Positions 1 through 7,635 of a stretch of DNA of 64,000 nucleotides are shown here, one piece after another. The translations under genes were made by a program, and so were the position numbers. The notes under the pieces were generated by a model. The model saw nothing but the letters and a program-made list of their open reading frames with translations, was not told the origin of the DNA and searched no databases. Position 1 is the first letter of the stretch. Every line of letters begins with the position of its first letter. Source of the stretch: Treponema medium (GTDB lineage: Bacteria > Spirochaetota > Spirochaetia > Treponematales > Treponemataceae); contig NZ_CP031393.1 in the NCBI RefSeq assembly GCF_017161265.1, positions 620,001 to 684,000 on the forward strand. Direction: 5' to 3'.

Positions 1-2
1 TT

Positions 3-560
3 GGAATTATTAATACACCCGCTGCTTCACCTGCATCAATCGAAGGAATAATCTATACAAAACTTCCGCTATGGTTTCATCTGATTGGTATGCCGGAAAT
101 TGTTCTTCAAACATTGGTATTCAGTCTGCTGGTACATAGAAAATTATGTCCGGAAAACTATCGAGTACCCAAATATCTAACTGCCGTTATTGACTCCTTT
201 GCAGCAACATGTATCTCTTTTTTCGGCTATACTATTATTTCGATACTATTTGCCTTTGCAGCAAAAGCGGACATCGATCAAACCGAAGTAAATATCAAGG
301 TATTAGGGCAATTTATTGCGCCGTTGGCGGCAACCTTTATTTGTGCAATGACAGGAACCGGTAAAATTATTTTAAAACATTTTGTTTTATATGCGGTATC
401 TGCTTTATCGATTTTGATCTACGGAAAAACAATTTTAGCTTCGGCTGAATTACTATATGCTCTATCGGCGCCGATATTACCGGTAACAATCTCATTTTTA
501 TTAATGAATCGAAAAAGGAAAAACGGTGATGTTTTGAAAAAGCAACCCAACACCGACTAA
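3..560 (+). CDS. Membrane protein, 5' end outside window
   Basis: The reading frame is open from the first bases of the window, so the gene starts upstream and about 185 C-terminal residues are visible. An internal ATG at 90 is not needed as a start. The visible part has several hydrophobic segments (roughly residues 45-65, 70-90, 100-125, 130-150 and 155-175) separated by short polar loops, and ends in a basic tail rich in K and N. This looks like a polytopic inner-membrane protein. I do not recognise a family and assign no function. The TAA stop is at 558-560 and a palindromic repeat follows about 60 bases later. Confidence 0.6.
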   Translation, partial: GIINTPAASPASIEGIIYTKLPLWFHLIGMPEIVLQTLVFSLLVHRKLCPENYRVPKYLTAVIDSFAATCISFFGYTIISILFAFAAKADIDQTEVNIKVLGQFIAPLAATFICAMTGTGKIILKHFVLYAVSALSILIYGKTILASAELLYALSAPILPVTISFLLMNRKRKNGDVLKKQPNTD

Positions 561-617
561 CTTGTCAACAGAGCAATCCTCATTGTAGGCAGCGAAGAAC
601 ATCCGCCTGTCGCCAAC

Positions 618-725
618 GCTTTTGGAAATAGCCTGTTGAGCAGTTATACATCCTTGTCCATTCTGATACGTTGAGGACACTTTTTTACTGTATGACGCAG
701 TAGATGCACCGTATATTTCAAAAGG
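618..725. repeat. Palindromic intergenic repeat, family A
   Basis: Bounded by an imperfect inverted repeat (CGCTTTTGGAAATAG on the left, TATATTTCAAAAGG on the right). The right 61 bases (665-725) match 17789-17849 with one difference. It ends six bases before the TAG of the ttcA-like gene, so it is the 3' neighbour of that minus-strand gene. Related copies lie at 17726-17849, 21135-21172, 57994-58206 and 60656-60779. Confidence 0.75.
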
Positions 726-730
726 TGTTA

Positions 731-1459
731 CTAGGGTAGGTACGCCGTATTGATATTCCTCAACGCATCGAAGAGCTTACGCTTTAACTCATAGTTGCCG
801 TCTGTCAGCTTATCCAAGCGGGAACGAGCGGTTTTTCTGCCTGAATTATCCTGATAGCTGCATGTACAGGTAGAAGAAATATACCCCTGCATTTCTGCAT
901 GACGGATAATCATCGGAATGTCGGCAAGGCAGAGCGGGCGGATAAAGGTCAATGGGAATTTATCGAACTTCAGTACCGGAGGCATCGCTGCAAGCTCTCC
1001 TTTCGTCAGCGCATTCATCAGCGCCGTTTCGAGGATATCGTCCAAATGGTGGCCGAGCGCAATTTTATTAAAACCGTGCTCCTGCGCGTATTTGCTCAGC
1101 TCCAACCGGCGCTGACTGGAACACCACCAGCAGTTCATCTTTTTGCCGGTTTTAAGCCGCTCAAGCACCGAAATGGTTTTAACGGTTAAATCAATTCCCC
1201 AGCTTTTAAAACGCTTCGCCAATTCAGGCGCGAACGCTGAGCCGATATCCGTGGCGATATGAAGTGCGGCGGCTTCAAAAACCGGATGCCGGCGATGGAG
1301 CCGTGCTGCAAAATACTCCGTAAGGGCGGTCGAATCCTTTCCGCCGGAAGCGGCAATTAAAATCCGATCGCCGGCTTCTATCATATTATATTCGGAAACA
1401 GCCTTATCGATTGTTCTAAACAGTTTTGGATTTGCCATAGAGAATAGCAGAAAATGCAA
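731..1459 (-). CDS. ttcA: TtcA-family tRNA 2-thiocytidine synthetase
   Basis: A PP-loop ATPase expected to thiolate C32 in tRNA. Visible motifs: SGGKDS at about residues 38-43 (ATP pyrophosphatase loop), a CxxC at 110/113, GHHLDD at 136-141 and further cysteines at 198/200. This is the cysteine set that holds the iron-sulfur cluster in TtcA proteins. Length of 242 residues suits a compact member. An in-frame ATG at 1438 gives a start closer to the family's usual N-terminus (MANPKLF), and neither start has a strong ribosome-binding site. It lies 39 bases downstream of the YheO-type regulator on the same strand, so co-transcription is likely. Other members of the TilS/TtcA superfamily are the main alternative. 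Confidence 0.8.
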   Translation of the reverse strand: MHFLLFSMANPKLFRTIDKAVSEYNMIEAGDRILIAASGGKDSTALTEYFAARLHRRHPVFEAAALHIATDIGSAFAPELAKRFKSWGIDLTVKTISVLERLKTGKKMNCWWCSSQRRLELSKYAQEHGFNKIALGHHLDDILETALMNALTKGELAAMPPVLKFDKFPLTFIRPLCLADIPMIIRHAEMQGYISSTCTCSYQDNSGRKTARSRLDKLTDGNYELKRKLFDALRNINTAYLP

Positions 1460-1498
1460 AAGCCTATTACCGCTGCCGGTACAAAATACGGCTTGGCA

Positions 1499-2146
1499 TC
1501 ATTGATGCCCGTTTGCACCGGCGTCTATATAGCTGTAGAGCGTGTACTTAGAAATGCCGAAATAGTTTGAAATCTTATCGCCGGATTTTGTAATTAAAAA
1601 AGCGCCGGATCCATTCAAAAACTTAATTGCTGTGATTTTGTCTTCTTTATTCATCAATGCAACCGGCTTACCTACAATACGGACAGACTGTTCGATAAGT
1701 TCGTCCAATAGATCGTTGACATTCTGCGGAATATTTTCAGGTTCATTTTTAGCACTGATAGGCGAAATCAGCTGCTGCAACACGTTCTCTGCCATCTGCA
1801 TCGGTGTAATATCAAGATTAATCGAAAACACTGCCTCGATTGCATTATTTTCGCCTCTGATAAACATACTGCTCGATTTAAGAATGCGCCCATCCTTCGT
1901 TTTTGTCAGATAACTGAGCTTATCTTCCAGCGTTTTATGATCGCTATGCAACGCCTCAAGCACTACATGAGACGGCCCGTCGCCAATTTTCCGCATCGTA
2001 ACAGTACCGTTTTCTATAATGACAATTGAACTATTGGTATAGTCGGCGGTGAGATCATGCACAAGTACTTCACAATTATTACCGAAGTGAACCGCAATAC
2101 CATGTGCGATTTGCTGCAGCATCGCAAGAGTGTGTTTGGACATCAT
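1499..2146 (-). CDS. YheO-like PAS and helix-turn-helix transcriptional regulator
   Basis: A 215-residue cytoplasmic regulator. The N-terminal half (about 5-120) has the YheO-type PAS-like domain pattern, including HGIAVHFGNNCEVLVHDL. The C-terminal 50 residues form a helix-turn-helix (KSGDKISNYFGISKYTLYSY). Such proteins are thought to sense a small ligand and bind DNA; the ligand is unknown. It starts at tandem ATG codons preceded by AAAGGA. It sits 25 bases downstream of a lipoprotein gene and 39 bases upstream of the ttcA-like gene, all on the minus strand, so a three-gene unit is plausible. Confidence 0.75.
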   Translation of the reverse strand: MMSKHTLAMLQQIAHGIAVHFGNNCEVLVHDLTADYTNSSIVIIENGTVTMRKIGDGPSHVVLEALHSDHKTLEDKLSYLTKTKDGRILKSSSMFIRGENNAIEAVFSINLDITPMQMAENVLQQLISPISAKNEPENIPQNVNDLLDELIEQSVRIVGKPVALMNKEDKITAIKFLNGSGAFLITKSGDKISNYFGISKYTLYSYIDAGANGHQ

Positions 2147-2171
2147 ATCGTGTAATTCCTTTTATCTCTCA

Positions 2172-3089
2172 TTATTTTTTTAACTGAACATCATTTTGCA
2201 ACTTATGTATTGCCTGATTGAGTTGCTGCACCGCGGGGTTTTGAGGATCCGCTTCAATCGCCTTTTGTAGATATCCGACGACCGTTTCCGTATCGGCACT
2301 TCCCGTCATTAAATAGGAATAAGCTGTTAAATACCATGCAAGCTGCAATTCGGCAGGAGAAAGCTCTCCCATTTCAGCAGCGGCTTTATATTCATCGCCG
2401 GCTTTAAGATAATTCCCCTGCTGCGCAAAGCTCTTTGCCCGTATGTCCGCACTCATCAATACATATTTGCCTTTTAATCCCGATTGATTATGAGGATCAA
2501 GCGCCGGTACTTGCATCCGTAACGAATCATAGCGGTGCGCTTCCGGATTGCCGACCGTATTTAAAAAGTCATTAATTGCCTGCGCTTTTTTCACGCCTTT
2601 TGTGTGACTGATACGCTTTCGGGCTTCAACTACGTCTGTCCGCTGCGCAGTCAACGCTTTAATTTTTTCGATCAGCTGAGCTTCGGTTTTTATATCCGCT
2701 TCTATAACGGCAGATGCATACATATCCTGTTCGGCTGTTTGCAGCACGATAAAAGGGACATCAGGTACTGCATATTCCGAAAACAACAGATAGTTCTTTT
2801 GCGCAGCCTCCCGTTCATTCTCCGAAGGATTATGTAATAAGTCGATAAAACGGGCGGCATAGCTCTTTGCTAGTTCCGTTTTGCATGATTCGGTAAGAAT
2901 ATTTTTTGAAAAATCTTCCGCTTCCTTTGACCAATCTGAACCGGTAAAGATAAGTAGTATGTCCTTATCGGAATTTCGAACAGCGGATGAGCCGTTTTTC
3001 CCTGCGGATGAAGTAGAAACGCAGCTGCTCATCATCAAGCCAAAGCAGAAGCCGATACATAATAATCCATATCGATATAATTTTTGCAT
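2172..3089 (-). CDS. Exported lipoprotein with thioredoxin-like and TPR regions
   Basis: A 305-residue predicted lipoprotein. The signal peptide ends at a spirochaete-type lipobox, LMMSSC, with Cys23 as the lipid anchor. Residues 40-130 (DILLIFTGSDWSKEAEDF onward) resemble the thioredoxin-like fold seen in bacterial proteins with a GSDW motif, but the usual CxxC pair is absent, so redox catalysis is unlikely. Residues 210-300 contain helical pairs like tetratricopeptide repeats, with YLQKAIEADPQNPAV typical of a TPR. It is first in a likely minus-strand unit with the regulator and ttcA. Its specific role is unknown. Confidence 0.65.
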   Translation of the reverse strand: MQKLYRYGLLCIGFCFGLMMSSCVSTSSAGKNGSSAVRNSDKDILLIFTGSDWSKEAEDFSKNILTESCKTELAKSYAARFIDLLHNPSENEREAAQKNYLLFSEYAVPDVPFIVLQTAEQDMYASAVIEADIKTEAQLIEKIKALTAQRTDVVEARKRISHTKGVKKAQAINDFLNTVGNPEAHRYDSLRMQVPALDPHNQSGLKGKYVLMSADIRAKSFAQQGNYLKAGDEYKAAAEMGELSPAELQLAWYLTAYSYLMTGSADTETVVGYLQKAIEADPQNPAVQQLNQAIHKLQNDVQLKK

Positions 3090-3163
3090 AGAACGATTAT
3101 AGCACTAAATTAACAAATCGCAAAGAGATTTTTTTAGGCAGTATCAGAGGTAGAGGTACCGTT

Positions 3164-4411
3164 TTACTCCATGATAGTGATTTCGACACGCCGGTTTAGT
3201 GCGCGTTCCGCTTCGGTTGTATTCGATGCGATCGGCTTTGAACCACCTGCTCCGCTATAGATGAATACTCCCGCAGGAATACCGCGTTTGGTCAATTCAT
3301 CGACTACCGTTTTTGCCCGCCGGAGGGACAGCCCGTGTTGGGTGCTTTTGTCGCCGACATCAGCAGTATGGCCTTCAACAAAAAGGTTTTTAAAGGTAAG
3401 CGTTTTTAATACGGCGGCTATTTCATCGAGTTTTTTATCCTCTCCATGTAATAACTCCGCCTTATCCGCAACGAAATGTAAATTTTTTAAATTTAATAGA
3501 ATACCGCGCGGTGTTTCCTGCACATTAAAAATACCGCCTCCCTTATCTTTTATGCGCTCCTTGTTTGAGTTCTCTGTTTTTACCGGATTCTTGGAGCGTT
3601 CAAGTAGTGCCGTTGTCGGTACGGAACCGCCGTTATAAACGGTATGCTGCCCGTAATCGTAAAAGTGCAGTAAAAAGCCGCGCTGCCGAATCGTTTCAGC
3701 ATCCTTATAGAAAAATGTTTCATCGATTTTTTCCCGAATAAAGAGCGGGCGGTTCCGACCATCCAGATAAATATCCGCCGTTCTGCTCCCTTCCGAACGA
3801 AGCATATCAGCATCCCCTAAATGATCTTCACCGTGGTACCGCAAGGCGAACACAGCCCTTACATAATGAGTATCGGTTCCATTGTATTTCTTTTTGCCGA
3901 TGTATTGGTATTCAGCCAACACCGGTATTCTCGTAGGATTTTTCCCTTGCTGCGGGCACACTACGATAGTGCTTTCAGCTGTCCATTTTTTCCCGCTATC
4001 TTGTTGGTCAAGCCGCTGTACAGGACTTGCCGGAAAATTCCGCAGCAGCGGGTAGCCGGTATCTTGTGTAAAGTGAAGGGCTGCTATCTTTGTGCCGTCC
4101 GTTCCCCGATGAGCCGACTGCGTAAAAGCAATCGGTCTGATTTCATCAAGTTTTTTTGCTGTGCCAACCATATTCTTGCGGGTTTCTTCCAGCACAAAGG
4201 CTTCTCCTTCATACCGATAGACCGGCTCATTATTATAAACGGCAGCTTTTTCATCACGGTAGATATAGGCTTCCCGATAGGTAAGCCCCGCATAAGTATC
4301 GTTTTTATAAACCGAATAGTCGGCGCGCTCTGAAATGGTAATTCTTCCGTTCTCTGTAAACGCAATGACCGGAATCAATACACAGACAATAGATAGTATC
4401 GTTCGTTTCAC
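3164..4411 (-). CDS. OmpA-family envelope protein
   Basis: A 415-residue protein with an N-terminal signal peptide (MKRTILSIVCVLIPVIAFT). The C-terminal 115 residues form an OmpA/MotB peptidoglycan-binding domain, with LHFVADKAELL, a VEGHTADVG core and an RRVEIT end. The central 270 residues (about 25-290) are Tyr/Arg-rich and not recognised. It likely tethers the outer membrane or a periplasmic complex to the cell wall. A family B hairpin repeat lies between its start and the divergent toxin-antitoxin promoter. Confidence 0.75.
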   Translation of the reverse strand: MKRTILSIVCVLIPVIAFTENGRITISERADYSVYKNDTYAGLTYREAYIYRDEKAAVYNNEPVYRYEGEAFVLEETRKNMVGTAKKLDEIRPIAFTQSAHRGTDGTKIAALHFTQDTGYPLLRNFPASPVQRLDQQDSGKKWTAESTIVVCPQQGKNPTRIPVLAEYQYIGKKKYNGTDTHYVRAVFALRYHGEDHLGDADMLRSEGSRTADIYLDGRNRPLFIREKIDETFFYKDAETIRQRGFLLHFYDYGQHTVYNGGSVPTTALLERSKNPVKTENSNKERIKDKGGGIFNVQETPRGILLNLKNLHFVADKAELLHGEDKKLDEIAAVLKTLTFKNLFVEGHTADVGDKSTQHGLSLRRAKTVVDELTKRGIPAGVFIYSGAGGSKPIASNTTEAERALNRRVEITIME

Positions 4412-4458
4412 TCAGTTCTCCTCTAAAAAGCGCTGACAGCACCGGCTTTTATCCGATA

Positions 4459-4588
4459 AGACCCTCTAAAAACTTCGGTTTTTAGAGGATTTAGTTACGA
4501 TGTTTAAAATTAAGTTATGATTGTATAAAGACTTAATTTTAAACTCGTCGGGCATCTCTAAAAGCTAACCGAGTTTTTAGAGATGCCC
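4459..4588. repeat. Three-hairpin intergenic repeat, family B
   Basis: Three consecutive hairpins: CCTCTAAAAA/TTTTTAGAGG, GTTTAAAATTAAGT/ACTTAATTTTAAAC, and GGGCATCTCTAAAA/TTTTTAGAGATGCCC. A near-complete second copy lies at 30515-30657, and partial ones at 28243-28328, 61093-61210, 38089-38130 and 7473-7513. The middle stem differs between copies yet remains paired. Here it lies between divergent genes, so it is not simply a terminator of a single operon. Confidence 0.75.
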
Positions 4589-4770
4589 ATGTGTCTTTTA
4601 TTATCATCGTCAAATACAAAGAAGATAATTACCGCCTCTACCATGGTTGCAGGTTCCGGGATGTGTTACGGCAACCGTATTCCTCAATATTTTCTTCGAG
4701 CAATCCGGCCGCTCTTTTTAGAAAACAAAATGAAGCCGTATTTACCTCACGTATAAATTTAACAAAAGCC

Positions 4771-4799
4771 TTGACACCCTATTGGATAGGGTTTATATT
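4771..4799 (+). promoter_or_regulatory. Promoter and operator of the toxin-antitoxin operon
   Basis: TTGACA (4771-4776), a 17-base spacer and TATATT (4794-4799). The spacer is almost filled by the inverted repeat ACCCTAT-TGG-ATAGGGT (4776-4792), a natural autoregulatory operator for the HTH antitoxin. The predicted transcript start coincides with the toxin ATG at 4806, implying a leaderless message. Confidence 0.8.
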
Positions 4800-4805
4800 T
4801 AAAAC

Positions 4806-5162
4806 ATGACAAGAGAATTCATCATTACAAAAGAATTCGATCGTATGTGGAAACTGATCGGCTTAGATGATAATGATTTGTGCTCTTTAGAAATTTATCT
4901 CTGTAAAAATCCGAATGTCGGTGCTGTAATGGAAGGTACCGGTGGAATAAGAAAATTGCGCTGGGCTTTGGATGGAAAAGGAAAAAGCGGTGGAGCAAGA
5001 ATAATTTATTTTGATATAGTTTTTTCAAAACATATATATTTACTTACTGCTTTTCCTAAAAATGTAAAAGAAAACCTCAGTAAAGAAGAAAGAAATCAGA
5101 TGAAGCATTTAGTAACTGCTATAAAAAATGCAGAAAAGGAGGTGCCCCATGGAAGAAGTTAA
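4806..5162 (+). CDS. higB: HigB/RelE-type toxin
   Basis: A 118-residue protein of the RelE/HigB toxin superfamily, expected to cleave mRNA at the ribosome. The core motif GTGGIRKLRW, then a basic GKGKSGGARIIYF strand and the HIYLLTAFPK strand, are characteristic. No Shine-Dalgarno is visible, and the -10 element ends six bases before the ATG, so translation of a leaderless message is inferred. The stop codon overlaps the antitoxin start by 14 bases. As is typical for HigBA, the toxin gene comes first. The activity has not been shown for this sequence. Confidence 0.85.
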   Translation: MTREFIITKEFDRMWKLIGLDDNDLCSLEIYLCKNPNVGAVMEGTGGIRKLRWALDGKGKSGGARIIYFDIVFSKHIYLLTAFPKNVKENLSKEERNQMKHLVTAIKNAEKEVPHGRS

Positions 5163-5481
5163 TGTGTTTGAAAGTATTATGAATGGACTTTCAGAAAGTC
5201 TTGAGTATGCAAAAGGAAAACCCAATAAGGCGCGAAAAATATCCATAACTATTGCAGACTTACCTTCATATCATTGTAAAGAAATAAAGCAGATTAGAGA
5301 GGAGCTAAATCTTACACAGAAAAATTTTGCTTTTGTACTTGGCGTATCTCCAAAGACAGTAGAGGCTTGGGAAGCAGGTAGAAATGTACCGCAGGGTATG
5401 GCTCAAAGATTTTTACAGCTGCTTCAATTGGGCGGAAAAAAAATGCTGCAGGATTTTAAGGTCATTGATTTTGCAAGATAG
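5149..5481 (+). CDS. higA: HigA-type HTH antitoxin
   Basis: A 110-residue antitoxin with an Xre-like helix-turn-helix near residues 50-95 (NLTQKNFAFVLGVSPKTVEA), which should bind both the toxin and the operator at 4776-4792. I place the start at 5149 because a strong ribosome site AAGGAGGT (5136-5143) is five bases upstream. The in-frame ATG at 5128 has no such site. The gene overlaps the toxin gene, favouring coupled translation. The better ribosome site than the toxin's would let antitoxin be made in excess. Confidence 0.85.
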   Translation: MEEVNVFESIMNGLSESLEYAKGKPNKARKISITIADLPSYHCKEIKQIREELNLTQKNFAFVLGVSPKTVEAWEAGRNVPQGMAQRFLQLLQLGGKKMLQDFKVIDFAR

Positions 5482-5578
5482 TTTGATTGCTTTAGAAGTA
5501 AACGGTATCAGCGATTATCTCTGTTGATTTTACCGCTAAAATCGGTACAATCGGCATAGCTACAACTTTGAGGTTTCT

Positions 5579-7018
5579 ATGATTCTGTTTATCTCCTTTC
5601 TTATCATTTTGGCTATGCTTTCAACCAAAATCAGCGATAAATTCGGGCTGCCGCTCCTTATCGGCTTTATTCTTATCGGTGTTCTGGTTGGCAGTGATGT
5701 CTTAAATCTATTTTATTTTGATAATGCACTTTTAACCAAAAAAATTGCTGATATTCTATTGATCTTTATTATTTTTGACGGCGGTTTTTGCATTTCGAAA
5801 GATACGTTTCACAAAGTTGCCGGACCATCGATGACGCTTGCGATACTCGGCGTTGCGCTTACTTCGGCAACACTCGGGTTCTTAATTCACTTCGTCCTTA
5901 AATTCGATTTAGCATACTCAATGTTGATTTCTTCTATTATTTCTTCCACTGATGCTGCCGGTGTTTTTATGATTACCAAATCAAACCCGATTAAGGATAA
6001 ACTTGCGGCAACGCTCAATGTTGAATCCGCAGCAAACGACCCGATGGCGATTTTGCTGACCCTCACCTTTGTGCATATTGCAACCGGAGCATTTGATACC
6101 CCTGCCTTGGCTGTTGCACGGCTCATTTGGCAGTTTGTCGGCGGCATTATTATCGGTTACTTTGCCTTTCAAATTTCGGTATGGCTGTTTAACCGATTGC
6201 AGTCAGATAATAGAGGAAATTATAACGTTTTGATGCTGGGTTGCGTACTGCTTGGATACGGTGCAGCGGAGTTTTGCCAAGCAAACGGGATTATCGCAGT
6301 ATTCTTCATGGGCTACTGGATCGGCAATACTGCTTTTCCTGCAAAGCGCAGCGTCGGAAGCTTCCTTGAAAGCGTTTCTACTATTTTTAATATCACGCTC
6401 TTTATTATGCTCGGACTTTTGTCGTTTCCCCATCGGTTTGTCCATATCTGGAAAGAAGCGCTCATCATTGTCGGCATTATGATGTTTATCGCACGGCCGC
6501 TTGCCGTATTGATTTCTACGTTTCCGTTTCAATATACACAGAAAGAAAAATTCTTTTTAATGTGGGGAGGCATCAAAGGTGCAGTTCCCATTGTTCTTGC
6601 AACCTACCCGCTTGCGAACGGGTTGGACGAGAACGGCTTTATCTTTGATACCATCTTCTTTACCGTTTTTCTTTCCTGTATTATTCAAGGAACCACGCTT
6701 GCGCCGCTTGCACGGCTCTTAAAGTTTACCGACCCAAAGAAACCGGAGTCTCTGTATTCGGTCGAGCTGTACTCGCTTAAAGCAAGCGACATTGATATTT
6801 TTGATATTTATATTGAAGATCATTCCGGCAGTATCGGTCAAAAAATCAGCAGCCTCCATCTGGATAAGGACACGCTTATCAGTTCAATTGTGCGGGAGGG
6901 TAAAATCATATTTCCTAAGGGCGATACCGTTATTCAAAAAAACGATATTCTGTATGTGCTCGCTCATTCGGCAAAAATAAAGGAAATTACAAACAAGCTC
7001 AACGAACCGAGTGAGTAA
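5579..7018 (+). CDS. Cation/proton antiporter of the NhaP2/CvrA type
   Basis: A 479-residue CPA1-family antiporter, likely exchanging K+ or Na+ for protons at the inner membrane. About twelve hydrophobic segments span residues 1-390. SSTDAAGVF (about 121-129) and ESAANDPMA (about 150-158) are the conserved ion-binding segments of this family. The last 80 residues match a TrkA-C (RCK C) regulatory domain, as in NhaP2/CvrA. GAGG-type ribosome site (GAGG, five bases before the ATG). It stands alone between the toxin-antitoxin pair and the SemiSWEET gene. Confidence 0.85.
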   Translation: MILFISFLIILAMLSTKISDKFGLPLLIGFILIGVLVGSDVLNLFYFDNALLTKKIADILLIFIIFDGGFCISKDTFHKVAGPSMTLAILGVALTSATLGFLIHFVLKFDLAYSMLISSIISSTDAAGVFMITKSNPIKDKLAATLNVESAANDPMAILLTLTFVHIATGAFDTPALAVARLIWQFVGGIIIGYFAFQISVWLFNRLQSDNRGNYNVLMLGCVLLGYGAAEFCQANGIIAVFFMGYWIGNTAFPAKRSVGSFLESVSTIFNITLFIMLGLLSFPHRFVHIWKEALIIVGIMMFIARPLAVLISTFPFQYTQKEKFFLMWGGIKGAVPIVLATYPLANGLDENGFIFDTIFFTVFLSCIIQGTTLAPLARLLKFTDPKKPESLYSVELYSLKASDIDIFDIYIEDHSGSIGQKISSLHLDKDTLISSIVREGKIIFPKGDTVIQKNDILYVLAHSAKIKEITNKLNEPSE

Positions 7019-7176
7019 AACGCTGCAGAGTGTGAACAGCCTTCATTATTCTGAGGGATACTTAAAAATGCTTTTGGTTCGATTACCCTGTATACTCAAA
7101 TATTGTTCAACACCGATAAAACGGATATAGTAAATCCATCAATTTATACTTGCGAATTACGTAAGGAGAAGCCACC

Positions 7177-7434
7177 ATGAACGAAAATAAATTAAAGATT
7201 ATCGGTTGGATAGGAACGGCACTGTCGGTTACTATGTACATATCCTATATCCCTCAGATTATGAATAACTTGAGTGGAAATAAAACCGTTTTTATTCAGC
7301 CTTTAGCGGCAGCAGTTAATTGTACAATATGGGTCTTATACGCATTGCTGAAAGATAAAAGGGATTATCCACTTGCGGCAGCAAACGCGCCCGGGATTAT
7401 TTTCGGGTTGATAGCAACAATTACCGCTTTTTAA
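7177..7434 (+). CDS. SemiSWEET-type small sugar transporter
   Basis: An 85-residue protein with three hydrophobic helices and the PQ-loop motif SYIPQIM in helix 1, as in bacterial SemiSWEETs that dimerise to pass sugars. CTIWVLYALLKDKRDYP matches the conserved Asn/Cys-Trp region of helix 2-3. Strong ribosome site AAGGAG. Spirochaete SemiSWEETs are well characterised in Leptospira. The substrate here is not predictable from sequence. Confidence 0.85.
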   Translation: MNENKLKIIGWIGTALSVTMYISYIPQIMNNLSGNKTVFIQPLAAAVNCTIWVLYALLKDKRDYPLAAANAPGIIFGLIATITAF

Positions 7435-7472
7435 GCGCCGCTCATTTTTAACTAAAGCACTGAAAATGGCAT

Positions 7473-7513
7473 AGTGCATATCTAAAAATCTCATCAGTTT
7501 TTAGATATGCACT
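7473..7513. repeat. Perfect 16-bp hairpin (half of repeat family B)
   Basis: AGTGCATATCTAAAAA (7473-7488) pairs perfectly with TTTTTAGATATGCACT (7498-7513) around a 9-base loop. It could end SemiSWEET transcripts but lacks a downstream T run. Bases 7529-7588 carry another small hairpin (CGGCGGGT/ACCCGCCG) in a CGACGC-rich repeat shared with 15119-15262. Confidence 0.65.
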
Positions 7514-7635
7514 GCGAGTTTCTAATCAACAACCCCGACGCAGAGCGTTGCCGAGAAACGGCGGGTATTAAACCCGCCGCACGAATAAGCCTATAAATAT
7601 ACAGAACTTATTAGAAACACAGCAAATTACATTTT

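Noticed and set aside
4591-4809. 72-codon frame upstream of the toxin gene
   Set aside because: It begins in a family B repeat, has no ribosome site and overlaps the operon promoter.
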